Source: Cryobacterium sp. SO1
Lineage (GTDB): Bacteria > Actinomycetota > Actinomycetes > Actinomycetales > Microbacteriaceae
DNA length: 64,000 nt
Reading direction: 5' to 3'
Assembly: GCF_004210215.2 (NCBI RefSeq)
Contig: NZ_CP067394.1
Coordinates: 1,984,001-2,048,000 of the forward strand
Of the stretch, positions 25,901 through 34,978 are shown piece by piece; the stretch's first letter is position 1; each line of letters begins with the position of its first letter. The notes beneath the pieces are model-generated. The model saw only the letters and a list, made by a program, of their open reading frames with translations, ran no database searches and was not told the origin of the DNA. The translations under genes were made by a program, and so were the position numbers.

Positions 25901-26611
25901 CTAGTGGCCCATGCCCAGGCCACCGTCGACGGGAATCACGGCGCCGGAGATGTACGACGCGTCGTCGCCGGCGATCCAGCTGACGACCCGGGCGACCTCG
26001 CCGGGAGACGCGAACCGGCCGGCCGGGATGTTGCGCTTGTACTCGGCCTGCTGCGCTTCGGGCAGCGCCGCGGTCATGTCGGTCTCGATGAAGCCGGGGG
26101 CCACGACGTTGGCGGTGATGCCGCGGGCGCCGAGCTCGCGGGTGACCGATCGGGCCAGGCCGACGAGGCCGCTTTTGGACGACGAGTAGTTGACCTGACC
26201 GGCGGACCCGTACAGGCCCACGACGCTGGAGATCAACACGATCCGGCCGAACCGGGCCTTGAGCATTCCCTTCGAGGCGCGTTTGACCACCCGGAAGGCT
26301 CCGCTGAGGTTGGTGTCGATGACCGAAGTGAAATCCTCTTCAGACATGCGCATCAGCAGGGTGTCCTTGGTGATGCCGGCGTTTGCCACGACGACCTCCA
26401 CCGGACCGTAGGCGGCCTCGATCTCGGTGAACGCGGCGTCGATCGATGCGTAGTCGGTGACGTCCGCACGCACGGTGAGGCTGCCTGCCGGGCCTTCGCC
26501 GGAGCGCGCGGTGATGGCGACCCGGTGCCCCTTGGCGAGGAATTCCTCGGCGATGGCATAGCCGATGCCCCGGTTGCCTCCAGTTACCAGAACTGTTCGA
26601 GCGGTCGCCAT
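25901..26611 (-). CDS. fabG: 3-oxoacyl-ACP reductase (SDR family)
   Basis: 236 residues. The NADPH-binding TGGNRGIG (about 10-17), the NAG motif (VVANAG), catalytic Ser in SSVVGLYG, and YSSSKSG supplying Tyr and Lys complete the classical SDR set. The ending VIPVDGGLGMGH is typical of FabG. It reduces beta-ketoacyl-ACP in fatty-acid elongation. It stands alone here, without inhA or other fab genes, so a role with another SDR substrate cannot be excluded. Confidence 0.92.
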   Translation of the reverse strand: MATARTVLVTGGNRGIGYAIAEEFLAKGHRVAITARSGEGPAGSLTVRADVTDYASIDAAFTEIEAAYGPVEVVVANAGITKDTLLMRMSEEDFTSVIDTNLSGAFRVVKRASKGMLKARFGRIVLISSVVGLYGSAGQVNYSSSKSGLVGLARSVTRELGARGITANVVAPGFIETDMTAALPEAQQAEYKRNIPAGRFASPGEVARVVSWIAGDDASYISGAVIPVDGGLGMGH

Positions 26612-26755
26612 GGCGCGGTCCTTTCAGTGGGAACGCCCGCACGACGGCGGGCACAGATTCATTCAGCTTAGAGTGTTCGGTGGGCGGGGCCCGAGGAGCG
26701 GACAGTGGACGTAGGCTTGTTTCATGCGTGGACAGGCGCAGGAGGCGCCCGCTTG

Positions 26756-27154
26756 GTGCGATCCTCACCGGCAGTCGAAGCGATGGGCATGATGAAGCAG
26801 CAGCAGTCGATCACGACGCTCCCTCTGTCACCGGACGAGGAGCGGCGACGCCGCATGATCAAGTACACAGTGACCATGGGCATCCGTATGGTCTGCATCG
26901 TTCTGATGCTGTTCGTGCAGGGCTGGTGGCTGCTGGTCTGCGCGCTGGGGGCAATCCTGCTGCCCTACTTCGCGGTGATCGCCGCGAACGTGCACACCGA
27001 CCAGCGGTCCCAGGCCGTCCTGCGCCCCGGCGCCATGGCGCTGCTCCCCCGCCAGGATGACCCGCGCTCCTATGGCGCACGGCCCGATGGCGCACGGAGG
27101 GATGGGACGCCCCCCGATGACACTCGACCCGTAGATCGCGAGGACCCGCGGTGA
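26756..27154 (+). CDS. DUF3099 membrane protein
   Basis: 132 residues from GTG 26756. AGGAGG at 26740-26745 supports this start or TTG 26753; ATG 26783 is a fallback. The family core is SITTLPLSPDEERRRRMIKY followed by two membrane helices (about 45-85 in this numbering). The C-terminal tail is Arg/Asp/Pro-rich with a short repeat (DGAR, PDDTRP). The function is unknown. It overlaps the next gene by 4 bp and, through it, SURF1, pointing to one transcript linked with cytochrome oxidase biogenesis (inference). Confidence 0.82.
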   Translation: MRSSPAVEAMGMMKQQQSITTLPLSPDEERRRRMIKYTVTMGIRMVCIVLMLFVQGWWLLVCALGAILLPYFAVIAANVHTDQRSQAVLRPGAMALLPRQDDPRSYGARPDGARRDGTPPDDTRPVDREDPR

Positions 27155-27381
27155 TCGGCTTCGGTGCCGCTCCGGAAACAACCAGCTGTTCACGCGCGGG
27201 CTGCCAGGAAACGGCCGGCTGGCGGTTGGACTGGCGCAACCCGCGCATCCACACCGAGGACCGGGTCAAGACCTGGCTGGCCTGTGATGAGCATGTCGAG
27301 TTCCTGCGCCAGTTCCTGTTGACCCGCGATTTCCCACTGCGGGTGAGCCCGCTGGCGGTTGACGTGACGGAGGGCGCATGA
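27151..27381 (+). CDS. Small Cys/His conserved actinobacterial protein
   Basis: 76 residues from GTG 27151, overlapping the DUF3099 stop and, at its end, the SURF1 ATG. Conserved Cys/His positions (Cys13, Cys18, Cys45 and His48: CSRAGC then ACDEH) could bind a metal such as zinc. It belongs to a small actinobacterial family often seen beside SURF1 and sometimes misnamed as acetone carboxylase. I do not recognise a function. The tight overlaps make a shared role with the two neighbours possible. Confidence 0.8.
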   Translation: MIGFGAAPETTSCSRAGCQETAGWRLDWRNPRIHTEDRVKTWLACDEHVEFLRQFLLTRDFPLRVSPLAVDVTEGA

Positions 27382-28220
27382 CCGGCTGGCGGTTCCTGCT
27401 CTCCAGGCAATGGGCGGGCTACCTCGCACTCACGATCATCTTCGCGGTGGTCTGCTCGGGGTTGGGCATGTGGCAGCTTGCCCGGCGTGCGGAGGCTCAG
27501 GCCGAGATCAGCCGGGTGGAGGCGAATTTCGACGCCGAGGGGATACCGATCACCGACGCACTGCCCACGCTGGAGTCCTTCGATGAATCCCAAAAGTGGT
27601 TGCCCGTCGAGGTGACAGGCACCTACCTCAGGGACGAGGAACTCCTGGTGCGCAACCGTCCGTTGAACATCAACCCCGGCTTCGAGGTACTCACTCCCCT
27701 GCTGCTGACCAACGGCGACGTTTTCATCGTCAACCGGGGATGGGTGCCCACCGGCGACGACCAGAATGCTCCCGACGCCGTGCCGTCGGCCCCGGCCGGG
27801 GAGGTCACCGTGATCGCCCGGCTCAAGCAGGGGGAACCGTCCCTGGCCGGCCGCAGCGCCACCGGGAACCAGATCGCCACGATCAACCTGACCGAGATCG
27901 CCGAGCGACTCGGCTCCGACACGTACACGGGCGCATACGGCCTGATGAAGTCTGAAGACCCAGGGCCCACCGACCGGCCGACCGCCGTCACCCGGCCCGT
28001 GCGCGATGAAGGCCCGCACCTGTCCTACGCCTTCCAGTGGTTCGTGTTCGCTCTCATGGCCTTCATCGGCCTCGGCTGGGCGGCCAGGCAGGAGTACCGC
28101 ACCGTGAACGCAGAAGACCCCGAAGAACAGGACAGGGCCGCCGAGCGGGCGCGTCGTCAGGCAGCCAAGCCCCGCAGCGATTCCGACATCGAGGACGAGC
28201 TGATGGATCAGCACTCCTGA
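27378..28220 (+). CDS. SURF1-family cytochrome c oxidase assembly protein
   Basis: 280 residues. An N-terminal membrane helix (about 14-34, YLALTIIFAVVCSGLGMWQL) and a C-terminal one (about 220-240, FQWFVFALMAFIGLGW) flank a periplasmic-side beta-rich domain with the SURF1 signatures WLPVEVTGTY and NRGWVP. SURF1 helps insert heme A into cytochrome aa3 oxidase. The charged C-terminal tail (after ~245) is cytoplasmic. It fits with ctaA and ctaB in the same window. It overlaps the small Cys/His protein by 4 bp, and a terminator follows. Confidence 0.93.
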   Translation: MTGWRFLLSRQWAGYLALTIIFAVVCSGLGMWQLARRAEAQAEISRVEANFDAEGIPITDALPTLESFDESQKWLPVEVTGTYLRDEELLVRNRPLNINPGFEVLTPLLLTNGDVFIVNRGWVPTGDDQNAPDAVPSAPAGEVTVIARLKQGEPSLAGRSATGNQIATINLTEIAERLGSDTYTGAYGLMKSEDPGPTDRPTAVTRPVRDEGPHLSYAFQWFVFALMAFIGLGWAARQEYRTVNAEDPEEQDRAAERARRQAAKPRSDSDIEDELMDQHS

Positions 28221-28233
28221 TCCCGGGCACAAG

Positions 28234-28270
28234 GAACCCGCCGGTCCACTGGACCGGCGGGTTCGTTGTT
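28234..28270 (+). terminator. Rho-independent terminator after the SURF1 gene
   Basis: Perfect 14-bp stem (28234-28247 with 28251-28264), 3-nt loop, then GTTGTT. It may also act on the convergent ABC-F transcript. Confidence 0.9.
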
Positions 28271-28278
28271 GTGCGTGA

Positions 28279-28329
28279 ATCAGGCCAGGGTGATCAGGCC
28301 AGTGCGATCAGGCCAGGGTGATCAGGTCC
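28279..28329. repeat. 14-bp tandem repeat spanning the ABC-F stop codon
   Basis: Three full copies (28279-28292, 28293-28306, 28307-28320) and a partial fourth of ATCAGGCCAGGGTG. The reverse-strand copies include the last codons and the stop of the ABC-F gene, so downstream copies repeat that C-terminal end and its TGA. Confidence 0.9.
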
Positions 28330-29906
28330 AGGTAGTCCTTGTTCCAGTGGTCCTCGGTGCCGTCGGGCATGATCAGCACCCGCTCGGGGTTGAGCGCCTC
28401 GACGGCGCCCTCATCGTGGCTGACCAGAACCACGGCGCCGGTGAAGTGCGCCAGGGCGTCGAGGATCTCTTCACGGCTGGCTGGGTCCAGGTTGTTGGTC
28501 GGTTCGTCGAGCAGCAGCACGTTGGCTCCGGAGACCACGATCATGGCCAGGGCCAGACGGGTCTTCTCGCCGCCGGAGAGGACCCCGGCGGGCTTGTGCG
28601 AGTCATCGCCGGTGAACAGGAACGAACCGAGCACCCGGCGGGCCTCCATCTCGGTGATGTTCGGCGAGGAGGAGATCATGTTCTGCAGCACGCTGCGCTT
28701 CACGTCGATGGTCTCGTGCTCCTGGGCGAAGTAGCCGATCCGCAGGCCGTGACCGGCCACGATCTCGCCGGTGTCCGGCTTGTCGACGCCGGCCAGCATC
28801 CGCAGCAGGGTGGTCTTTCCCGCACCGTTGAGGCCCAGGATGACGACCTTTGAGCCCCGGTCGATGGCGAGGTCGACGGCGGCGAAGATCTCCAACGAGC
28901 CATAGCTCTTGGACAGGTCGCTGGCCATCAGCGGTGTGCGGCCGCACGGGGCGGGCTCGGGGAAGCGCAGCTTGGCGACCCGGTCGACCGCTCGCACGGC
29001 GTCCAGGCCGGACAGGAGCTTCTCGGCCCTGGCGACCATCTGGTGCGCGGCCGCGGCCTTGCTGGCCTTCGCGCCGAATTTGGCGGCCTGCAGCTGCAGG
29101 GTGGACGCCTTCTTCTCTGCGTTGGCGCGTTCCTTCTTACGACGGTCCGCGTCGGCCACGCGCTGGCGCTGGTAGTTCTTCCAGTTCATGTTGTAGATGT
29201 CGATGACCATCCGGTTGGCATCGAGGTAGAACACCCGGTTGACCGTGTCTCCGACGAGTTCGATGTCGTGGCTGATGATGATGCAGCCGCCGCGGTAGTT
29301 CTTCACGAACTCGCGCAGCCACACCACCGAGTCGGCGTCCAGGTGGTTGGTGGGCTCGTCGAGGATCATCGTCTCGGCCGCGGAGAAGAGAATGCGGGCC
29401 AGCTCGATGCGGCGGCGCTGGCCACCGGAGAGGGTGCGCAACGGCTGGTCGAGGATCCGGTCCGGCAGGTTCAGGTTGCTCGCGATCGACGCGGCCTCTG
29501 CCTCGGCGGCGTACCCGCCGAGCGCATTGAACTCGTCGGTCAGCGTGCCGTAGCGCTTCATGGCCCGTTCGCTGGTCTTGCTATCGCTGCTGCCCATCTC
29601 GATGCCGGCCTGGGTGAGGCCGAGCGAGATGGTGCCGAGGCCGCGGGCATCCAGGATGCGGGTGCGGGCCAGCATGTCGGGGTCGCCGGAGCGCGGGTCC
29701 TGCGGCAGGTAGCCGATCTCGCCGGACTTCTCGATCTTGCCCTTGGTCGGCATCGTCTCGCCCGCCAGGGTCTTCGTCAGCGTCGTCTTGCCGGCACCGT
29801 TACGGCCGACCAGGCCGATCTTGTCGCCGGCGGACACCCGGAAGTTGACGTCCTCCATGAGCACGCGCGCCCCAACTCGGATTTCGAGATCTTGCACACT
29901 GAGCAC
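28308..29906 (-). CDS. ABC-F family ATPase
   Basis: 532 residues from GTG 29906 (the frame is open to 29960; GTG gives the family N-terminus VLSVQDLEI). Two nucleotide-binding domains with Walker A GRNGAGKTTL and GLNGAGKTTL, signatures LSGGQRRR and LSGGEKTR, and a charged linker of ~80 residues between them (the P-site tRNA interaction motif region). There are no membrane segments. ABC-F proteins act on ribosomes as translation factors or antibiotic-protection factors. Which subfamily is not clear; no antibiotic gene is near. It is a single-gene unit. Confidence 0.93.
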   Translation of the reverse strand: MLSVQDLEIRVGARVLMEDVNFRVSAGDKIGLVGRNGAGKTTLTKTLAGETMPTKGKIEKSGEIGYLPQDPRSGDPDMLARTRILDARGLGTISLGLTQAGIEMGSSDSKTSERAMKRYGTLTDEFNALGGYAAEAEAASIASNLNLPDRILDQPLRTLSGGQRRRIELARILFSAAETMILDEPTNHLDADSVVWLREFVKNYRGGCIIISHDIELVGDTVNRVFYLDANRMVIDIYNMNWKNYQRQRVADADRRKKERANAEKKASTLQLQAAKFGAKASKAAAAHQMVARAEKLLSGLDAVRAVDRVAKLRFPEPAPCGRTPLMASDLSKSYGSLEIFAAVDLAIDRGSKVVILGLNGAGKTTLLRMLAGVDKPDTGEIVAGHGLRIGYFAQEHETIDVKRSVLQNMISSSPNITEMEARRVLGSFLFTGDDSHKPAGVLSGGEKTRLALAMIVVSGANVLLLDEPTNNLDPASREEILDALAHFTGAVVLVSHDEGAVEALNPERVLIMPDGTEDHWNKDYLDLITLA

Positions 29907-30023
29907 AGCAATAGTCCATTCGAGGGAGTCGTGGGAGGCGGCCGAACGTGGCCAATTCACCAGTATATTTGCTCGCGCGCGGTTTCTGGTCCGATCTGGC
30001 CGAAGAGGCCCGGCCGGAGCGGG

Positions 30024-30674
30024 TTACCGCACCGGAAACCGGCCGGTCGGCAGCACTCCCGGCAGCGCGGATCGCAGCCACGCCGTGTAGGCCTCCCGGG
30101 ACCAGCCGAGCCCGACCACCAGGGTGTGGAAGACCTGCGGGTGGCCGAGGGCCCAGATGGACGTCGCCGCCTCGTGGTCGCTCAGCCCGGGCCGCAGGCC
30201 CAGCTGTGACCGGAGAGCGCCGACGGCTTCTGCGTAGGTGTGCAGGCTGCGGGCGGCCATGGTCACTTCGAGCTCTCGGATCTCCGGGTCGGTCCCTGCC
30301 GCCTCGTTCACGACGCGATGCAGGGGCGCCGCCCGCTCGTTGTCAGCGGCGATCCAGGTCGCCAGGGCGCCCACGGCAGCGGCCGGTGTTGTCGCTCCGG
30401 TGATCCCAGCGGCGAGCTCGGCCACGGAGAGCCCTGAGTTCCGTGCCTGGCTGTTGGCGGTGGCGAGCACGGCGGCGAGCACATCCACCTTCGATCCCAC
30501 GGTGTTGTAGATGGTCTGCACGGCCACGCCACCGCGCTCGGCGATGGCGGCGATCGATGTGCCGACGTAGCCGTGCTCACGCATCAGTTCGGAGGCGGCC
30601 TGGACGATGTCGCCCCGGGTGCCCATGGTCTGGATGTCTCGCCGGATCTGGCTGCGAGTGCGTGGGGTGTCCAT
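30024..30674 (-). CDS. TetR/AcrR family transcriptional regulator
   Basis: 216 residues from ATG 30674. The N-terminal HTH (about 20-65) includes TSIAAIAERGGVAVQTIYNTVGSK, the standard TetR recognition region. The C-terminal ligand domain is helical and unassigned. The ~40 bp upstream is AT-rich against the local base composition, with TAGAA/TTCTA ends forming a weak palindrome; this could be the promoter and an autoregulatory operator. The neighbouring ABC-F gene is a possible but unproven target. Confidence 0.9.
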   Translation of the reverse strand: MDTPRTRSQIRRDIQTMGTRGDIVQAASELMREHGYVGTSIAAIAERGGVAVQTIYNTVGSKVDVLAAVLATANSQARNSGLSVAELAAGITGATTPAAAVGALATWIAADNERAAPLHRVVNEAAGTDPEIRELEVTMAARSLHTYAEAVGALRSQLGLRPGLSDHEAATSIWALGHPQVFHTLVVGLGWSREAYTAWLRSALPGVLPTGRFPVR

Positions 30675-30763
30675 GCTTATAGAATACTCTTCCAATTAAT
30701 AGCATGTTGTTCTAAACGGGGGTCGGCGCCGGTCCTCACCCGCTGATGCGGGGTAGACCGGGC

Positions 30764-30814
30764 TAAAACAGACCGCGCCGGGTGACGGATGCGTGGGCAT
30801 CCGTCCCGGCGCGG
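30764..30814 (-). terminator. Terminator of the suf operon
   Basis: Long hairpin: 10-bp stem (30773-30782 with 30805-30814) continuing in an 8-bp stem (30785-30792 with 30797-30804) with a 2-nt bulge, GTGG loop and TGTTTT on the reverse strand. It lies just after the sufT stop. Confidence 0.88.
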
Positions 30815-30833
30815 GACTGGCTCGTGGTTCGGC

Positions 30834-31163
30834 TCACATCGCGAAGCCGAGGGCTCGCATCATGTCGCGGCCGTCGTCGGTGATCTTCTCCGGGCCCCAC
30901 GGGGGCATCCAGACCCAGTTGATCCTGAACTGGTCGACGACCCCGTCCAGCGCTTCAGCGGTCTGTTCCTCGAGCACATCGGTGAGCGGGCAGCCTGCCG
31001 AGGTGAGGGTCATGTGGATGATCAGGGCGTCGTTCTCGTCGTCCCAACCGAGGTCATAGATGAGCCCCAGGTCCACGACGTTGATGCCGAGTTCCGGGTC
31101 CATGACGTCCTTCAGCGCCTCTTCGATCTCGTCGAAGCGCGCCGGGGTGAGTGTCGAAACCAT
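30834..31163 (-). CDS. sufT: SufT/DUF59 iron-sulfur maturation protein
   Basis: 109 residues, a single MIP18/DUF59 domain. It has the family DPELGINVVDLGLIYD motif and a reactive Cys in TLTSAGCPLTD. It assists delivery or maturation of Fe-S clusters. It is the last gene of the suf operon, 4 bp after sufC. In many actinobacteria sufS and sufU lie between sufC and sufT, but here nothing intervenes. Confidence 0.94.
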   Translation of the reverse strand: MVSTLTPARFDEIEEALKDVMDPELGINVVDLGLIYDLGWDDENDALIIHMTLTSAGCPLTDVLEEQTAEALDGVVDQFRINWVWMPPWGPEKITDDGRDMMRALGFAM

Positions 31164-31167
31164 GGCT

Positions 31168-31932
31168 CTAGCCTACGGGCGTCTCGGCCAGGAAGCGATC
31201 ATAACCTTCGTCTTCCAGGCGGTCGGCGAGCTCGGGTCCGCCCTGTTCGGCGATGCGTCCGTCGACGAAGACGTGCACGAAGTCCGGCTTGATGTAGCGC
31301 AGGATGCGGGTGTAGTGGGTGATCAGAAGCAGGCCGAGGCCGGTGTTCTCCTTGGCCCGGTTGACACCCTCGGAGACGATCTTCAGGGCGTCGACGTCGA
31401 GTCCGGAGTCGGTCTCGTCGAGAACGGCGAACCTGGGCTTGAGCAGTTCGAGCTGCAGGATCTCGTTGCGCTTCTTCTCGCCACCGGAGAAGCCCTCGTT
31501 GACGTTGCGCTCGGCGAAGCTCTTGTCCATCCGGAGCCTGACCATCGACTCGCGTACGTCCTTGATCCAGTGGCGAATGGCCGGAGCTTCGCCGTCGATC
31601 GCGGTCTTGGCCGTGCGCAGGAAGTTGGTCACCGTGACACCGGGGATCTCGACCGGGTACTGCATGGCGAGGAAGAGTCCGGCGCGGGCGCGCTCGTCCA
31701 CGGTCATCGTCAGGACCTCTGCGCCGTCGAGCAGGATGGAGCCGCTGTCGACGTGGTACTTCGGGTGCCCGGCGATCGTGTACGCCAGGGTGGACTTGCC
31801 GGAGCCGTTCGGACCCATGATCGCGTGGATCTCACCCTCGTTGATGGTGAGGTCGACGCCGCGCAGGATCTGCTTGGTGCCCTGGTCGGTCTCGACGCTG
31901 ACGTGCAGGTCTTTGATCTCAAGAACAGACAT
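31168..31932 (-). CDS. sufC: Fe-S cluster assembly ATPase SufC
   Basis: 254 residues, ABC-type ATPase: Walker A GPNGSGKST, Q-loop region, signature GFSGGEKKR, Walker B region LDETDSGLDVD (the SufC-specific DETDSGLD) and H-loop ITHYTR. It powers the SufBCD scaffold complex that assembles Fe-S clusters. It follows the Rieske gene by 74 bp, the widest gap in the operon, and is 4 bp before sufT. Confidence 0.97.
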   Translation of the reverse strand: MSVLEIKDLHVSVETDQGTKQILRGVDLTINEGEIHAIMGPNGSGKSTLAYTIAGHPKYHVDSGSILLDGAEVLTMTVDERARAGLFLAMQYPVEIPGVTVTNFLRTAKTAIDGEAPAIRHWIKDVRESMVRLRMDKSFAERNVNEGFSGGEKKRNEILQLELLKPRFAVLDETDSGLDVDALKIVSEGVNRAKENTGLGLLLITHYTRILRYIKPDFVHVFVDGRIAEQGGPELADRLEDEGYDRFLAETPVG

Positions 31933-32006
31933 TATTCGGTATCTCTTTCGTTGTCCGCGTGCGGCGGGCTTTCAGTATGTGGGGCGCGGCCCGGAGGCCG
32001 AGCGCG

Positions 32007-32333
32007 TCAAACGGCGATGGTGACCAGCGGATCGATGAACACGTCGCCGTCGATCAGGTCGACCTGGTAGACGGGGACCGGTTCGTACGCCGGGAGGGTC
32101 AGCGGGCGGCCGGTCTTGAGGGAGAACTTGGAGCCGTGCGCCCAGCATTCCAGGGTGTCGCCTTCGACGAAACCCTCGGACAGCGAGATGTCGCCGTGGG
32201 TGCAGGTGTCACCGATGGCGAAAACCGCGCCGTTCGAGTCGCGGACGACGGCGATGTTCACGCCGCCGATCTCGACCTTGATGGCCTCGTTGGGTTCGAG
32301 GTCGTCGAGCGCACAAATCTTGGTCGATGCCAT
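32007..32333 (-). CDS. Rieske [2Fe-2S] ferredoxin-like protein in the suf operon
   Basis: 108 residues. Two Rieske ligand pairs, Cys44-x-His46 and Cys63-x2-His66, define a single Rieske domain. It is annotated in relatives as a non-heme-iron-oxygenase ferredoxin subunit, but its place between sufD and sufC suggests a redox or cluster-related role in Fe-S biogenesis (inference). It is 2 bp after sufD, so translation is probably coupled. Confidence 0.93.
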   Translation of the reverse strand: MASTKICALDDLEPNEAIKVEIGGVNIAVVRDSNGAVFAIGDTCTHGDISLSEGFVEGDTLECWAHGSKFSLKTGRPLTLPAYEPVPVYQVDLIDGDVFIDPLVTIAV

Positions 32334-32335
32334 GT

Positions 32336-33559
32336 TCAGTTGCCTTCTGTTCCGCGGAGTTCGTCTTCGATGGCGCCCTGCAGGCGTTCTTCGAGCGGCG
32401 ACGAGCCGATGTGTTGCACGATCTCGCTGAGGAACCCGCGAACCACGAGGCGACGTGCCTCGACCTCACCGATGCCGCGGGACTGCAGGTAGAACAGCTG
32501 CTCGTCGTCGAAGCGTCCCGTCGCGCTGGCGTGGCCGGCGCCCAGGATGTCGCCGGTCTCGATTTCGAGGTTCGGGATCGAGTCGGCGCGGGTGCCCTCG
32601 GTCAGGACCAGGTTGCGGTTCTGCTCGTAGCTGTCGGTTCCCGGTGCGGTGCGACCGATCAGCACGTCGCCGATCCAGACCGTGCGCGCGCCGGCGCCTT
32701 GGAGTGCGCCCTTGTAGTTGACCCGGCTGCGGCTGTTCGGGGCGTCGTGGTTGACGTAGACCTGCTGCTCCAGGTGCTGGCCGGCATCGGCGAAGTAGAG
32801 CCCGTACAGCTCGGTGTCGCTGCCCTGGCCGGCCAGCTGCACCGACGGGTTGACCCGAACGATGCCGCCGCCGAGGGAGACCACGACGTGCTTGAGGCGC
32901 GCGTCGCGTCCGATGGTGGCGAAGTGGTTGGCCAGTTGGACGGCGTCGGCGTTCCACTCCTGCACGGTGACCACGGTGAGGTTGGCCGATTCGCCCACGA
33001 TGATTTCGATGTTCTCTGAGATCCGGGCGTCACCGGTGTTCTGCAGGATCACCACGGCCTGGCTGAACGGTTTGGCCTCGATCACGGTGTGGGCGGCGCG
33101 CGGAGCCGAGCCGAGGTTCGCCCGGGTGAGCGTGATCTCCTTGGCTTCTTCTCCGGTCACGGTGATGGCGAGGGCCTTCTCGAAGGCGCTCCAGGCGTTG
33201 GCGGCGGCGCGCTCTTCCGGCGCACCGGCGCTGCCGATGCGGGGGTCAGAGCGCTCGACCCAGGAGACGTCGACGTCGGGGTGCGGCGTCCGGTCGATCT
33301 GGTAGACCGAGCCGTCGAGGACGCCGGCGGTGAGGTCGGTGAACTTGGCCACGGGTGAGAGTTTCCAGACCGCTTCCCTGCCGGTGACGGCGGGGAAGTC
33401 GGCCACGTCGAAGCTCTTGAACCTGGCGGACCGGGTCTGCACGGGGACGAAGCCGAAGCGTCCGTCGGAGTGTTCCTTGATGCCGTGTTGTTCGGCCGTG
33501 GGCAGGGCTTCGGACGATGATGCGGAGGTGGGTGCTGTTGAAGTCGAGGCGGCGGACAT
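32336..33559 (-). CDS. sufD: Fe-S cluster assembly protein SufD
   Basis: 407 residues with the right-handed beta-helix SufBD core (for example LTVVTVQEWNADAVQLANHFATIG and HVVVSLGGG, then NYKGALQGAGARTVWIGDVLI) and a helical C-terminus. The first ~40 residues are Ser/Ala-rich and variable. SufD pairs with SufB and SufC2 as the assembly scaffold and aids iron entry. It starts 1 bp after the sufB stop. Confidence 0.96.
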   Translation of the reverse strand: MSAASTSTAPTSASSSEALPTAEQHGIKEHSDGRFGFVPVQTRSARFKSFDVADFPAVTGREAVWKLSPVAKFTDLTAGVLDGSVYQIDRTPHPDVDVSWVERSDPRIGSAGAPEERAAANAWSAFEKALAITVTGEEAKEITLTRANLGSAPRAAHTVIEAKPFSQAVVILQNTGDARISENIEIIVGESANLTVVTVQEWNADAVQLANHFATIGRDARLKHVVVSLGGGIVRVNPSVQLAGQGSDTELYGLYFADAGQHLEQQVYVNHDAPNSRSRVNYKGALQGAGARTVWIGDVLIGRTAPGTDSYEQNRNLVLTEGTRADSIPNLEIETGDILGAGHASATGRFDDEQLFYLQSRGIGEVEARRLVVRGFLSEIVQHIGSSPLEERLQGAIEDELRGTEGN

Positions 33560-34978
33560 TTAGCCGACGGATCCTTCCATGCCCATTTCAATGAGCTTGT
33601 TGAGTTCGAGGGCGTACTCCATCGGGAGCTCCCTGGCGATGGGTTCGATGAACCCGCGCACGATCATGGCCATGGCCTCGTCCTCGGGCATGCCGCGGCT
33701 CATCAGGTAGAAGAGCTGCTCTTCGCTGACCCGCGACACGGTGGCCTCGTGGCCGAGCTGCACGTCGTCGACACGGATGTCGATGGCCGGGTAGGTGTCG
33801 GAGCGCGACTGGGTATCAACGAGCAGGGCATCGCAGCGCACGGTGTTCGCGGAGTGGTGGGCGGTGGCATCCACCCGCACCTCGCCGCGGTAGCCGGCAC
33901 GCCCGCCGCCGCGGGCGATCGACTTGGAGACGATCGAGGACTGGGTGTACGGGGCCATGTGGATCATCTTGGCGCCGGCATCCTGGTGCTGACCGGGGCC
34001 GGCGAAGGCGACGGAGAGGGTCTCGCCCTTGGCGTGCTCGCCCATCAGGTAAATGGACGGGTACTTCATGGTGACCTTTGAACCGATGTTGCCGTCGATC
34101 CACTCCATGGTGGCGCCCTCGGCGGCCGTGGCGCGCTTGGTGACCAGGTTGTAGACGTTGTTCGACCAGTTCTGGATCGTCGTGTAGCGAACGCGGGCGT
34201 TCTTCTTCACGATGATCTCCACCACGGCGGAGTGCAGCGAGTCCGACTTGTAGATCGGCGCGGTGCAGCCCTCGATGTAGTGCACGTAGCTGCCCTCATC
34301 GGCGATGATCAGCGTGCGCTCGAACTGACCCATGTTCTCGGTGTTGATCCGGAAATAGGCCTGCAGCGGAATCTCGACGTGCACGCCGGGCGGCACGTAG
34401 ACGAACGAGCCGCCGGACCAGACCGAGGTGTTCAGCGCGGCGAACTTGTTGTCGCCGGACGGGATCACGCTGCCGAAGTACTCCTCGAAGAACTCCGGGT
34501 GCTCCTTGAGCGCCGTGTCGGTGTCCATGAAGATGACGCCCTGGGCTTCGAGTTCCTCGTTGATCTGGTGGTAGACCACCTCGGACTCGTACTGGGCGGC
34601 GACGCCGGAGACGAGGCGCTGACGCTCCGCCTCGGGGATGCCCAGCTTCTCGTAGGTGTTCTTGATGTCGTCCGGCAGGTCTTCCCAGGTCTGGGCCTGC
34701 TTCTCCGTGGAGCGGACGAAGTACTTGATGTTGTCGAAGTCGATCTCCGACAGGTCGGCGCCCCAGGTCGGCATGGGCTTGCGCTCGAAGAGCGCCAACG
34801 CCTTCAGGCGGCGCTCCAGCATCCAGGCCGGTTCCTTTTTCAGGTTCGAGATGTCCGTGACGACCTCGGGTGAAATGCCGCGTCGGGCGGAGGCTCCAGC
34901 GGCGTCGGAATCGGACCAGCCGAATTCGTACACCCCCAGCCCCTCGAGCTCGGGTCGGTCCAGTAGAACGTCAGACAT
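33560..34978 (-). CDS. sufB: Fe-S cluster assembly protein SufB
   Basis: 472 residues from ATG 34978, picked because GAGG at ribosome-binding distance precedes [13 protein letters not shown]; the frame is open further upstream. The SufBD domain covers most of the C-terminal half; [34 protein letters not shown] is in the conserved end. SufB receives sulfur and builds the cluster in the SufBC2D complex. As first gene of the operon it would normally follow sufR in actinobacteria, but upstream is a 284-bp gap and then the divergent ctaA. Confidence 0.97.
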   Translation of the reverse strand: MSDVLLDRPELEGLGVYEFGWSDSDAAGASARRGISPEVVTDISNLKKEPAWMLERRLKALALFERKPMPTWGADLSEIDFDNIKYFVRSTEKQAQTWEDLPDDIKNTYEKLGIPEAERQRLVSGVAAQYESEVVYHQINEELEAQGVIFMDTDTALKEHPEFFEEYFGSVIPSGDNKFAALNTSVWSGGSFVYVPPGVHVEIPLQAYFRINTENMGQFERTLIIADEGSYVHYIEGCTAPIYKSDSLHSAVVEIIVKKNARVRYTTIQNWSNNVYNLVTKRATAAEGATMEWIDGNIGSKVTMKYPSIYLMGEHAKGETLSVAFAGPGQHQDAGAKMIHMAPYTQSSIVSKSIARGGGRAGYRGEVRVDATAHHSANTVRCDALLVDTQSRSDTYPAIDIRVDDVQLGHEATVSRVSEEQLFYLMSRGMPEDEAMAMIVRGFIEPIARELPMEYALELNKLIEMGMEGSVG

